From Zetaproteobacteria bacterium (GTDB lineage Bacteria > Pseudomonadota > Zetaproteobacteria > Mariprofundales > Mariprofundaceae), in NCBI GenBank assembly GCA_021545625.1, contig JAJRVH010000107.1, positions 1-9,487 of the forward strand: a stretch of 9,487 nt of DNA, written 5' to 3'. Position numbers and translations under genes: made by a program. Shown piece after piece: positions 1-7,463 of this stretch (within the stretch, counting starts at the first letter, position 1; every line of letters starts with the position of its first letter). Below the pieces are notes generated by a model, which was not told the origin of the DNA, did not search any database, and was given only the letters and a program-made list of their open reading frames with translations.

Positions 1-427
1 CCAGCAGCAAATCGCCATATTCCTGCATCAGCGCGCGGCATACCGCATGCTCGGGCATGCGAATGCCGACATCGCGGCGCTTGCCGAAAATCCGCCTGGG
101 CAGCGTCGAACTGGCCGGCAGGATGAAGGTATAGGGGCCGGGCAGACAGCGCCTGAGCAGTCGGTGGGCCTGATTGTCGATGCGCGCGCAAGCCGATGCC
201 TGCGACAGATCGTTGCACATCAGTGACCAAAGATGATGCTCGTCCAGCCCCCTGAGCTGACGAATGGCCGCCTGCGCATCGACAGCCTGCGGACTGCAGG
301 CCAGCACATAGGTCGTTTCAGTGGGCAGCACGACGAAATGCCCCTGTTTCAGAAACTCCGCCGCCCGGCGGATCTGCCGAATCTGCGGACGATCCGGATG
401 CAGACGCAAATGCTCGAAGATATGCAA
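1..427 (-). CDS. YciO-type Sua5/YciO/YrdC-domain protein, 5' part only (runs off the left edge)
   Basis: The 142 codons present resemble E. coli YciO: a PTET motif at residues 35-38, the stretch LMCNDLS at 69-75, LPGPYTFILPAS at 95-106 and VGIRMPEH at 120-127. The fold is that of the threonylcarbamoyl-AMP synthases (TsaC/Sua5) that make the tRNA t6A precursor. However, the KxR motif of true TsaC enzymes reads R59-G-L61 here, as in the YciO branch, so the catalytic role is uncertain. The only reasonable start is TTG at 427-425: an in-frame TGA lies just upstream inside the end of the AsmA gene, and no ATG occurs for about 70 codons. GAAGG sits 9 nt before the TTG. The TTG begins one base after the AsmA stop codon, so translational coupling is likely. 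The C-terminal part, which would hold the family's SxN motif, is outside the window. Confidence 0.88.
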   Translation of the reverse strand, partial: MHIFEHLRLHPDRPQIRQIRRAAEFLKQGHFVVLPTETTYVLACSPQAVDAQAAIRQLRGLDEHHLWSLMCNDLSQASACARIDNQAHRLLRRCLPGPYTFILPASSTLPRRIFGKRRDVGIRMPEHAVCRALMQEYGDLLL

Positions 428-428
428 G

Positions 429-2708
429 CTACAAGGCCTTCAGCAGGCCGCCGATGGCATCGCGGATCTGCCTGTCCGGCGTGGCCGGCACCTGCTTGCC
501 CCCGCCCGGCTTCGGAGCATCAAGCAACCCTTTCAGTCCACCGCCCTGGCGGTCAAGCACAGCCGGCGCATTTTCGATCAGGGTTTTGGCATTGATTTCC
601 GGCCGTATTTTCGGCGCATCGAAAGGCCCCGATATATGCAGCGGTATGGTCAGCCCCTTGCGTAGCTTCAGGCGGTCGCCCTGTCCGACCAGCGTACCGA
701 CCACACGCGGCTTGACATGATAATCCAGCTGCTTGCGTGCCAGATCCACCGTGCCCTCTCCCGTGACCCGGAGCAACGGGGAAGCCATAAACAGGTCCCG
801 GTTCGTCGCAACGCCGCCTCGCACCTGAAAACTACCCGACAGTTGTGCAAAATCGGTTTCCTGAGGGCCAACCGGCGCTCCCGGCCGGGTGAGACGCCGC
901 ATCGCCCCCGCAATATCGAAGCCGCGTATCCTGCCATTGCGCAACAGAACCTTGCCGCGACCGTTCAGGCTTTTGACAGCCGCCCCGGTCAGCCCCCGAG
1001 CCTTGAGACTGGTATCCATGTCCAGCGTTCCTTCCAGCATATCCATATCGGCCAGCGACTTCAGCACCGGGCCGAGATTGACGCCGCTGACATGTACCGA
1101 TTCGGTCCAGCGCGCCGGATACACCGCCGCATTCAGACTGGCCTTTTCCGATACCAGACCACCGGCCAGATTGAAGCGCATCGGATTCAGATGAAACATG
1201 CCATCCTTGCCGGAAATACTGACCAGAACATTCTCCATATTCAGCCCGTGCAGCGACAGGGCATCAGCCTGAACCTTGACCGTTACCCGCCACGGTTTGA
1301 GGAAGCGAAGGTCCGGTTCGGCCATCACCGCGCTGTCGGCCGGCCGCTGACGCTTTCCGGCCGTCGCCTTTCCCGGCTTCTGCGTCTGCTCCTGCGCGGC
1401 AGGCAGCCATGGATCCAGATGCAGCACGCGACTGGCTACCCGCAGACGGATATCGGGCTGTCCATAAACAATGCTACCGGAGACCTGGACCAGCTCACCG
1501 TCGAGCTTCAGTTGCAAATCACGGATATCGAGACGCTTCGCATCACCGGCAACCAGCGCCCCGAAGGAGATGCTCTTCCACGGCGCCGGATGCCTGCCAT
1601 ACATCGCGTTCAGTTCCGGTAGCAGGCCGGTCAGCCACGACCTCTGCAACGGCGGCACCGTGACGCGCATCCGGAATGCCGGACGCTCCGCAAGACCGCT
1701 CGCGGAGCCCTTGGCCTGCGCCACCTCCTTGCCGTCCACGATCAGGCTGAGCCGGCGCAGCGAGACCCTCTTCGCATCGGGCATGTCCAGCTTCCAGTTC
1801 AGGGCCAGCTGATGGGTGGCCTTCAGAAGCGCTTCCCCCTCGGCCAGCCTGAGCCCGTCCGGGCGCTGTTCAAAACGTATGTTCAGGGCTGAACCGGCCT
1901 TCTCCAGCTCTCCAAGCTGTGCAGGCCAGGATGATGCCAGGTAATGACTGAAATCGCGCAGGCGCAAATCATCGATCATCAGCTGCCCCTGCACCGGCAG
2001 GCGCCCGGCATCCAGGCGGGACAAGTCACCCAGCGGCCCGAGCCTGGCATCCAGGCGAACGGGATTGCCGGCCACGCGGGCCGACAGCGTCAGCGCAATC
2101 GGGCGCTCCAGCTGTACGTCGTCCAGCGCCAGATCGATATCCGAAACCCGCAATGCTTCGCCCGCATCCACCCAAGTCAGCTCGCCGCCGTTCAGGCGCA
2201 GCGCTTCGGCCTTCAGTGCCGCCAGCGCCGGCGAGGCATCGGAGGCCGGAGCTCCCGCCCGACCGGCAGAGTCGCTGGCCGGCCTGGCGGTTTTTTTGGT
2301 CGGGCCGCCGGTCAGATCCTGCCAGTTATTCGATCCGTCCGCCTGTCGCTCCAGATAGAGCTTCGGCCTGTCGACCTCGAATTCCTTGATCTCGATTTCG
2401 CGGTTCAGCAACGGCAGCAGCGCCAGCTTGACATGCAGGCGTTCGACGCTGAGGAAGTCATGCTCCGAAAAGCCGGCACGGTTGGCCAGCCGCACATCGT
2501 CCAGCCGCACGCCGACCCATGGAAACAGCGAGGCCTGAATCTCTCCAATGCTCAGATGGCGGCCGGTAGCGCCTTCCACTTCCTGCTCGATGCGCGCCTT
2601 GTAATCGTTGATATCGATAAAGAACGGCGCCACCAGCAGCACTACGGCCACCAGGGCCAGAACCATCAGGCTGTACCGAACCATATGGCGAATCGCCTTT
2701 GCTGCCAT
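429..2708 (-). CDS. AsmA family envelope protein
   Basis: A 759-residue protein with one N-terminal membrane segment (about residues 12-31) followed by the typical AsmA opening FFIDINDYKARIEQEVEGATGR, then GRHLSIGEI and the SLFPWVGVRLDDVRL region near residues 60-75. The rest is a long, probably periplasmic, beta-rich region with the C-terminal AsmA signature at about 557-700 (LEGTLDMDTSLKARG, then the NGRIRGFDIA region and the LDYHVKPRVVGTL region). Two low-complexity Ala/Pro/Lys/Ser linkers, about 133-165 and 437-462, separate likely domains. AsmA-like proteins are anchored in the inner membrane, and several are implicated in outer-membrane assembly or in phospholipid transfer between the two membranes. 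Which of these this one does is not known. AGGAGG lies 5 nt before the ATG and overlaps the stop of the upstream HAD gene, from which it is separated by 9 nt. Length and start are normal for the family. Confidence 0.92.
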   Translation of the reverse strand: MAAKAIRHMVRYSLMVLALVAVVLLVAPFFIDINDYKARIEQEVEGATGRHLSIGEIQASLFPWVGVRLDDVRLANRAGFSEHDFLSVERLHVKLALLPLLNREIEIKEFEVDRPKLYLERQADGSNNWQDLTGGPTKKTARPASDSAGRAGAPASDASPALAALKAEALRLNGGELTWVDAGEALRVSDIDLALDDVQLERPIALTLSARVAGNPVRLDARLGPLGDLSRLDAGRLPVQGQLMIDDLRLRDFSHYLASSWPAQLGELEKAGSALNIRFEQRPDGLRLAEGEALLKATHQLALNWKLDMPDAKRVSLRRLSLIVDGKEVAQAKGSASGLAERPAFRMRVTVPPLQRSWLTGLLPELNAMYGRHPAPWKSISFGALVAGDAKRLDIRDLQLKLDGELVQVSGSIVYGQPDIRLRVASRVLHLDPWLPAAQEQTQKPGKATAGKRQRPADSAVMAEPDLRFLKPWRVTVKVQADALSLHGLNMENVLVSISGKDGMFHLNPMRFNLAGGLVSEKASLNAAVYPARWTESVHVSGVNLGPVLKSLADMDMLEGTLDMDTSLKARGLTGAAVKSLNGRGKVLLRNGRIRGFDIAGAMRRLTRPGAPVGPQETDFAQLSGSFQVRGGVATNRDLFMASPLLRVTGEGTVDLARKQLDYHVKPRVVGTLVGQGDRLKLRKGLTIPLHISGPFDAPKIRPEINAKTLIENAPAVLDRQGGGLKGLLDAPKPGGGKQVPATPDRQIRDAIGGLLKAL

Positions 2709-2717
2709 GCTTGCCTC

Positions 2718-3410
2718 CTATGCCGTCGCTTTGGCTATCGTGATGGCTGCAACCGCATCTGGCAAGGGGGGAAAGTGCGCCAGCAGCTCGGCGAATTCAT
2801 CGACCACGGCGCGCGCGCCGGCCTGCAGCAGCGGTTCATGCATCGGCATCCCGAACGATACCCCGAAGGAGGCGACACCGGCCTCCCCGGCCATGCGGAT
2901 ATCCAGCAGGGCATCGCCGACCACGCAGGTCTGCGCCGGGGACACGCCCATTTCGCGCATGCTTTCCAGCACCATGGCCGGATGCGGCTTGGACGGACAG
3001 CAGTCCGCCGTGCGCAGGACATAAAACAGCCCGCCCAGATCGAAGTGATCGAGCACGCGCAGCAGACCGCTTTTCGACTTGCCGGTCACAATGCCCAGCC
3101 AGTAACCGCGCCCCTGTAATTCCTGCAGGGTTTCGCGCACGCCGGGATAGAGCTGCAGCTGTTTCTCGCCTGCAACATAATGCTGCCGGAACGACCGGAC
3201 CACCGCCGCATGAACGCCGGCATCGTCTGTCAGCGCCGCCACCGCCTCGGCCAGGGAAAGGCCGATGATATCACTGACCGCCGATGCGGCCGGCCGCTCC
3301 AGCCCCTGATCGGCGAATGCCTGCTGCATCGCGTGGATGATCGCGGCATGGGAATCAACCAGGGTGCCATCGCAATCGAAAAGGATCAGATGCGGCGAGT
3401 CCTGCGTCAT
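2718..3410 (-). CDS. HAD-superfamily phosphatase, phosphoglycolate phosphatase (Gph) type
   Basis: A 230-residue soluble protein with all four HAD motifs: DCDGTLVDS (nucleophile D12, acid D14), T109 in the VTGK motif, K141 in PSKPHP, and GDALLDI with D166 and D170. The inserted alpha-helical cap between residues about 20 and 85 is of the small class found in phosphoglycolate phosphatases and related sugar or nucleotide phosphatases. The reaction is hydrolysis of a small phosphomonoester using Mg2+; the substrate cannot be read from sequence, so no symbol is given. The common GDT of motif IV is GDA here, a mild deviation that keeps the metal-binding aspartates. The start ATG overlaps the stop of the DUF4340 gene by 4 nt (ATGA), with AAGG 6 nt upstream. 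Context (ABC system before it, AsmA after it) does not reveal its substrate; it may simply be a housekeeping gene carried in the operon. Confidence 0.9.
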   Translation of the reverse strand: MTQDSPHLILFDCDGTLVDSHAAIIHAMQQAFADQGLERPAASAVSDIIGLSLAEAVAALTDDAGVHAAVVRSFRQHYVAGEKQLQLYPGVRETLQELQGRGYWLGIVTGKSKSGLLRVLDHFDLGGLFYVLRTADCCPSKPHPAMVLESMREMGVSPAQTCVVGDALLDIRMAGEAGVASFGVSFGMPMHEPLLQAGARAVVDEFAELLAHFPPLPDAVAAITIAKATA

Positions 3411-3991
3411 GGCGCCTTGCCGGCGGGCTCCGCAGCGCTCTTGCCCGCCTGCGTTTTCTTCTCATCCCGCATACGCCAGGCATCGGGAATACGCCTGACC
3501 TGCCAGGTCAGGCTGCGATTGACGGTTACGGCCCGGGAAGTTCCGGCCAGACGCACATAGGTGGACACCAGATCGGTCGCCGGCTTGCCGATCAGCAGAT
3601 CCAGCAACAGTGTCTGCTGCCCGTCCAGCAAACGCACACGGCTGGCATCGTCGGCCACTCCGAGGCGGGAAAAATGGGCTGGCTGGTGACTGACCACACG
3701 CACCGGATGCATATGCGCCAGATCCTCCAGCAGATGACGTACCGCCCCGTCGTCTGCCCTGGTCTCTTCACCATCCGTCCCGACGAACCATGCAGTGTTC
3801 TTCTTCCTGATCGCAAGCTGCCGGTTGTCGCCCTGCAGGATCTCGATCGCAGCTACGCGCTGCACATCGATCTGCGGCCATTCGGGCAACGCCTGCAACG
3901 CGGATTTCGGCGCTGCCTGCTGGCCGAGCACCCACAGGCCCAGCGCCAGCAACGCCGCCAGCGGCAGACCGATGCGCAACAACGGCCTCAT
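3407..3991 (-). CDS. Short DUF4340-type membrane-anchored protein linked to the ABC system
   Basis: I place the start at the ATG at 3991, giving 194 residues and an exact ATGA overlap with the stop of the GldG-like gene. An upstream in-frame start at 4084 would add 31 residues lying wholly inside the coding region of that gene, and the added residues precede a clean signal anchor. The protein opens with a hydrophobic segment (about residues 5-23), followed by an extracytoplasmic domain whose layout fits DUF4340: VAAIEILQGDNRQLAIRK (47-64), then an NTAWFV block, TRADDGAVRHLLEDLAHMHP (78-97) and LLIGKPA. The tail after about residue 175 is charged and rich in Lys, Ala and Glu. DUF4340 proteins often follow gldG-like genes and have no established function. 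Compared with the family as I recall it, this one looks short and seems to hold a single domain copy. No strong ribosome binding site is visible, which fits translation coupled to the upstream gene. Confidence 0.8.
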   Translation of the reverse strand: MRPLLRIGLPLAALLALGLWVLGQQAAPKSALQALPEWPQIDVQRVAAIEILQGDNRQLAIRKKNTAWFVGTDGEETRADDGAVRHLLEDLAHMHPVRVVSHQPAHFSRLGVADDASRVRLLDGQQTLLLDLLIGKPATDLVSTYVRLAGTSRAVTVNRSLTWQVRRIPDAWRMRDEKKTQAGKSAAEPAGKAP

Positions 3992-5565
3992 ACGCCGGAC
4001 AAACGGCGACGGAGCAGCCACCAGCGCCCCAGCCCCGTCAGGATGACCAGCGCGGGCAGGCCGAACATCCACAGCCATTTCCACGCATCGCGCGCCTGCT
4101 GCGTGATATTGGCCAGCGGACGATCCGTCACGCCGCGCGAACGCAAGGCGATCAGCCCCTCATCGCCAGCCAGCCAGTCAAGGACATTCAGGGCAAAGAC
4201 GGTATTGGCACCATCGAGAAACTCGTCGTCCAGCATGGCGGGCGCACCGGCGACAAGCAGCCGCCCGTGATTGACGCGCGCCAGATGACGGTGCTTCTCC
4301 GACCAGCCTTGCGGCGCACTGGAAAAGGCAGACTTCATCTCGCCATCGACAGCAAGGATCAGGTTGGACCGCTGCAGGGCAACGCCCTCGAAACGCGAGG
4401 CGATCGACTGCAGCGGATCGACGTCAAACGGCGGCCCGGACTGGACCGTCGACAGCTCGGATGAGCGCGCCAGCACCTGTCCCTGCTTCACCCTGTCTGT
4501 CCAGTTCAGCGGCGAGGCAAACGGAAGCGTCAGCGACTCCATGCCGCGGCTGACCGGATGCCCGCCGTTCAGGTCCGTGGCACTGATCACGAACGGATAG
4601 TCAATGGCCGAACGCATCATGAACATGCCCTGCTGCTGATTGACCAGCACCCGCGTGGCCCGCCGGTCCACAACCAGGCCCGGCTCCACCATCACGCCCA
4701 GATCGGAGGCCAGCCAGTCATTGGCATAGACATCCACCGGCTGCACCCTGAACCCCCGGGCCAGATCGGGAAGCGCATTGCCGGCCAGCACCATCAGGCC
4801 GTGGCCGGCCATGCGGAACTGGTCGACGCGATAGCGGAATGCCTGCGAGGGCTTCTGCCGCAGCCCGCCCACGATCAGCACGTCCACATCCCCGGGGATA
4901 TCCCGCGTGCCCGGCTCGACGGAAACGAACTCGTAATCGTCGCCGGCGAACTGTTGCAGGCGATGCAGCTGGTACAATGGCGGCGCGCCGAAGCCGGTTG
5001 CCACGCCGACCTTGCCGCGTCCCTTGCCGGTCAGTTTCTTGATCTTCCGGGTCAGCAGATATTCAAAGCCTTCCTCGCCCTGCACGACGGGGATCGTTTC
5101 CTTGCGATCCAGATATTCGATCACGATGGCGAGATAGCCCTGCTTGACCTGCGCCTGATCGTTCTCGACCACCTGGACGCGCACCTTGGGCACCTGCATC
5201 GCATTCAGCGAGGCCGCCACATTGGCATCGCTGGCCGGATCGATCATCTCGTAGCCGAACTTGCCGCCGCCCGCCTCGTGATAGGCCATCAGCATATCCT
5301 CGATGAAACGTTGCAGGCGCCCGTAAGGCTGCGGCAGCCCCTCCGTGATATAGGCATGCACCATGACCGGCTCGTCCAGCTGCTGCAGAATCGCGCGCGT
5401 CGATTCCGACAGCGTATAGATGCCATCCTCGGTCCAGTCGAGGCGCACATGCGAAACGCGGGCGGCGGCAAACAGCACGACCACGGCGGCGAGCACCAGC
5501 AGCAGCCATGCCCGGGCGCGACGCCGGATCAGCAAACGCTGGTCGATCATTTTCGCATCTCCCAT
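3988..5565 (-). CDS. GldG-like auxiliary component of a gliding-type ABC transporter
   Basis: About 525 residues with a basic N-terminus, a membrane segment at about 19-35, a long extracytoplasmic region, and a second membrane segment at about 498-516 followed by a short basic tail. The opening of the outer region, RLDWTEDGIYTLSESTRAIL, is the hallmark of the GldG / ABC_transp_aux family, and DVDVLIVGG near residue 227 and GRLLVAGAPAMLDDEFLDG near 434 belong to the same fold. In Flavobacterium, GldG works with GldA and GldF in gliding; elsewhere the role is unknown. Three starts are possible: ATG at 5574, 5565 or 5550. At 5574, AGGAG abuts the ATG, leaving no spacing. At 5565, the same AGGAG is 9 nt away and the ATG overlaps the permease stop (TGATG), so I prefer it. 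The ATG at 5550 also has a fair GGAG. Ends in a 4-nt overlap with the DUF4340 gene. Confidence 0.88.
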   Translation of the reverse strand: MGDAKMIDQRLLIRRRARAWLLLVLAAVVVLFAAARVSHVRLDWTEDGIYTLSESTRAILQQLDEPVMVHAYITEGLPQPYGRLQRFIEDMLMAYHEAGGGKFGYEMIDPASDANVAASLNAMQVPKVRVQVVENDQAQVKQGYLAIVIEYLDRKETIPVVQGEEGFEYLLTRKIKKLTGKGRGKVGVATGFGAPPLYQLHRLQQFAGDDYEFVSVEPGTRDIPGDVDVLIVGGLRQKPSQAFRYRVDQFRMAGHGLMVLAGNALPDLARGFRVQPVDVYANDWLASDLGVMVEPGLVVDRRATRVLVNQQQGMFMMRSAIDYPFVISATDLNGGHPVSRGMESLTLPFASPLNWTDRVKQGQVLARSSELSTVQSGPPFDVDPLQSIASRFEGVALQRSNLILAVDGEMKSAFSSAPQGWSEKHRHLARVNHGRLLVAGAPAMLDDEFLDGANTVFALNVLDWLAGDEGLIALRSRGVTDRPLANITQQARDAWKWLWMFGLPALVILTGLGRWWLLRRRLSGV

Positions 5566-6275
5566 CAGCGCCATCTCCTGCGTTCCAGCTGAAACCAGGC
5601 AAGCATGATGAACAGGACGGCAAAACCGGACAGGAACACCACATCGTCCAGCGCAATCACGCCGCGCAGCATGCTTTGATAATGCCGGACCGGGCTGAGC
5701 ATCAGAATCCAGTCCTGCATCGACGGCGGCATCGTCGCCGCGGCCTGAACGAGCAGGAACAGGCCCAGCAACATGCCGAAGCCAAGCACATAGGAAACGA
5801 TGGCATGCGAGCTGAGCGACGAGGCGTACAGAGACACGCCCGCATAGGCGGCGGCCAGCAGCAATGCGGCCAGGTACGATGCGGCGACCTGCCCGGCATC
5901 GACATGGCCGAGCAGGCTCAGGCTCAGCGGATAGACCAGCGTCAGGGCCAGCAGAACCGTGATCTGAAGCATCACCGCGGCAAACTTGCCGAGCACGATA
6001 TCCAGCATGCGGACCGGCATCGTGGCCAGCAGCTCGAACGTACCTTCGCGCTGTTCATCGGCCAGCATACGCATGCTCATGGCCGGAATGAAGAACAGCA
6101 GCAGCAACGGCAACACGGAGAAATAGCCGCGCATCTCGGCCTGCCCGACCAGAAACAGATTCTGGCCGAAGAAAAAACCGGATGCCAGCAGAAAGGCTGT
6201 CGCCACGACATAGCCCAGCGGCGTGTCGAACATGACCCGCCATTCCTTCCAGCAAAGCGTCAGCATGCGGCTCAC
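5565..6275 (-). CDS. ABC-2 type permease, GldF-like
   Basis: A 236-residue integral membrane protein with about six hydrophobic segments (roughly residues 20-40, 51-69, 96-121, 131-151, 157-178 and 211-229). Between the second and third lies the loop ADEQREGTFELLATMPV (72-88), the typical cytoplasmic motif of ABC-2/GldF permeases, thought to contact the ATPase. The opening CWKEWRVMFDTPLGYV also matches this group. It forms the membrane channel of the transporter encoded with its two neighbours. The start codon is GTG at 6275, overlapping the ATPase stop by 4 nt (GTGA); GGAGG lies 7 nt upstream of it. An in-frame ATG three codons later is a weaker alternative. The gene ends in an overlap with the GldG-like gene, so the three are almost surely made together. 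Confidence 0.92.
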   Translation of the reverse strand: MSRMLTLCWKEWRVMFDTPLGYVVATAFLLASGFFFGQNLFLVGQAEMRGYFSVLPLLLLFFIPAMSMRMLADEQREGTFELLATMPVRMLDIVLGKFAAVMLQITVLLALTLVYPLSLSLLGHVDAGQVAASYLAALLLAAAYAGVSLYASSLSSHAIVSYVLGFGMLLGLFLLVQAAATMPPSMQDWILMLSPVRHYQSMLRGVIALDDVVFLSGFAVLFIMLAWFQLERRRWR

Positions 6276-7216
6276 GCCTGCCCCTCCGCCACCGGCTTGC
6301 CGGTCATGCGCCGGAACACATCCTCCAGACGGGCGGTTTCCGGCCTCAGCTCGAGCAATACCGCATCATGGGCGACCGCGGCCCGGAACACCGTCTCGGC
6401 CATCAGCACATCCGGGTCCGGATGCCTCAGCACGGCCGTCACGATCTGGCCGTCGCGCTCGCTGTCGATACTCACATCCGCGAATGCTCCGGCAACATCG
6501 GCCAGCACCGCATCGCCACCCTTCAGGCGCACGTGCAGAATGGCACCGCCGTGCCCCTGGCGGGCAAGCTCGGCAGCCGTACCGATGGCGCGCAGTTCCC
6601 CACCATCGATGATCATCATCCGGTCGCAGGCCGCCTCGACCTCGGGCAGCACGTGCGAAGACAGCAATACCGTTTTTTTCTCGGCCAGACGCCGGATCAG
6701 GTGGCGGATTTCGACAATCTGGTTCGGATCCAGTCCCGTGGTCGGCTCGTCCAGAATCAGGCAGTCCGGGTCGTGGAGCATGCTGGCCGCCAGACCCACG
6801 CGCTGACGGTAACCCTTGGACAGTTCATCGATGCGCCGGTGGATTACGCCATGCAGGCCGCAAACGCCGGCCATCTCGGTAATGCGGTCTTCAAGCGTCG
6901 CTTTCGGCAAGCCGTGCATGCGTCCGACAAAGCGCAGATGCGTACGCACATCGAGGTCACTGTACGACGGCGCGTTCTCAGGCAGATAGCCGATATGCCG
7001 ACGCACCTCGATATTGCGATCCAGAGCGACGCCTGCGATGTTCGCCGTGCCCGATGAAGGGGGCAAATAGCATGTCAGCATTTTCATCGTCGTCGACTTG
7101 CCGGCGCCGTTCGGGCCCAAGAGGCCCATCACCTCGCCGCATTGCACGCGAAAGGAAAGATCCTTCACCGCCAGCATGTCACCATAATAACGGGTAAGGT
7201 TCTCTGCTTCGATCAT
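6272..7216 (-). CDS. ABC transporter ATP-binding protein, GldA-like
   Basis: A 314-residue ATPase with Walker A GPNGAGKST (34-42), signature LSKGYRQ (132-138), Walker B LILDEP (153-158), D-loop GLDP (161-164) and the H-loop histidine at 188. The Q-loop position reads GYLPE, with Glu80 in place of Gln, which is common in the multidrug/gliding ABC-2 branch. After about residue 215 comes a C-terminal regulatory domain ending with the ARLEDVFRRMTG motif typical of these ATPases. It should power the permease encoded directly downstream. The ATG at 7216 is the natural start, since MIEAENLTRYYG is the normal first strand of the fold, yet no ribosome binding site precedes it. A promoter ends 10 nt upstream, so the message is probably leaderless. 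It is the first gene of a seven-gene run. Confidence 0.95.
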   Translation of the reverse strand: MIEAENLTRYYGDMLAVKDLSFRVQCGEVMGLLGPNGAGKSTTMKMLTCYLPPSSGTANIAGVALDRNIEVRRHIGYLPENAPSYSDLDVRTHLRFVGRMHGLPKATLEDRITEMAGVCGLHGVIHRRIDELSKGYRQRVGLAASMLHDPDCLILDEPTTGLDPNQIVEIRHLIRRLAEKKTVLLSSHVLPEVEAACDRMMIIDGGELRAIGTAAELARQGHGGAILHVRLKGGDAVLADVAGAFADVSIDSERDGQIVTAVLRHPDPDVLMAETVFRAAVAHDAVLLELRPETARLEDVFRRMTGKPVAEGQA

Positions 7217-7225
7217 AGCGTCGCG

Positions 7226-7253
7226 ATTGTAAAAGCGATGGACCGCCAGTCAA
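7226..7253 (-). promoter_or_regulatory. Sigma70-type promoter for the ABC/AsmA operon, predicted leaderless
   Basis: On the minus strand, TTGACT (7253-7248) is followed after 16 nt by TACAAT (7231-7226), each one mismatch from the sigma70 consensus. Initiation 5-10 nt after the -10 box would fall between about 7221 and 7216, so the transcript would start at or within a few bases of the ATG at 7216. The absence of any purine-rich ribosome binding site in the bases between supports this. The 61-codon gene upstream ends 24 nt before the -35 box and no terminator is visible between them, so some read-through is also possible. Confidence 0.72.
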
Positions 7254-7277
7254 CCGCCCGGCGAAGCTCGCGGCCCG

Positions 7278-7463
7278 TCAGGCGGATTGCGGGGGCTCGA
7301 TGCCGGCGGCCCGGTAGATAAAGGCCCAGAAGCGCGATTCGCGGACGAAATAGCAGCTCTGCTGATGATAGCGAACCAGCAGGCCGTCACGCAGCGGGCG
7401 CACATGGAAGCTGCTGCTGGCCCTGAACCGGCCGGCTATGCGAATAGCCCTGCTTTGCTTCAT
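7278..7463 (-). CDS. Small basic protein of unknown function, 61 residues
   Basis: I do not recognise this protein. The start at 7463 is chosen because GGAGG lies 7 nt upstream of the ATG, a near-ideal ribosome binding site. An ATG 18 codons further upstream has none and would add an irregular, Arg/Trp-rich leader. The 61 residues (opening MKQSRAIRIAGRFRASSSF, closing IYRAAGIEPPQSA) are basic and rich in Arg and aromatic residues in the second half (YHQQSCYFVRESRFWAFIY), with no membrane segment or signal peptide. Third codon positions are mostly G or C, as in the neighbouring genes, which supports coding. It sits alone between the terminator of the ribosomal operon and the promoter of the ABC operon. 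I see no convincing promoter of its own; TGGCTG (7560-7555) and TAGCAT (7538-7533), 16 nt apart, are only a weak candidate. Confidence 0.62.
   Translation of the reverse strand: MKQSRAIRIAGRFRASSSFHVRPLRDGLLVRYHQQSCYFVRESRFWAFIYRAAGIEPPQSA

Noticed and set aside
717..1622. Plus-strand open frame of 301 codons
   Set aside because: Antisense to the AsmA coding region, compositionally typical of a shadow frame, with no domain.
1944..3119. Long plus-strand open frame of 391 codons
   Set aside because: It lies antisense to the AsmA and HAD genes, crosses their junction, is rich in His, Gln and Arg with no domain, and is a by-product of high GC content opposite real genes.
4558..5592. Plus-strand open frame of 344 codons
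   Set aside because: Fully antisense to the GldG-like gene, whose membrane segments and family motifs are clear; the antisense product is His/Gln-rich and resembles nothing.
5508..6806. Plus-strand open frame of 432 codons
   Set aside because: Antisense to the permease and ATPase genes, with low-complexity Gln/His/Arg/Ser composition and no recognisable domain or ribosome binding site.
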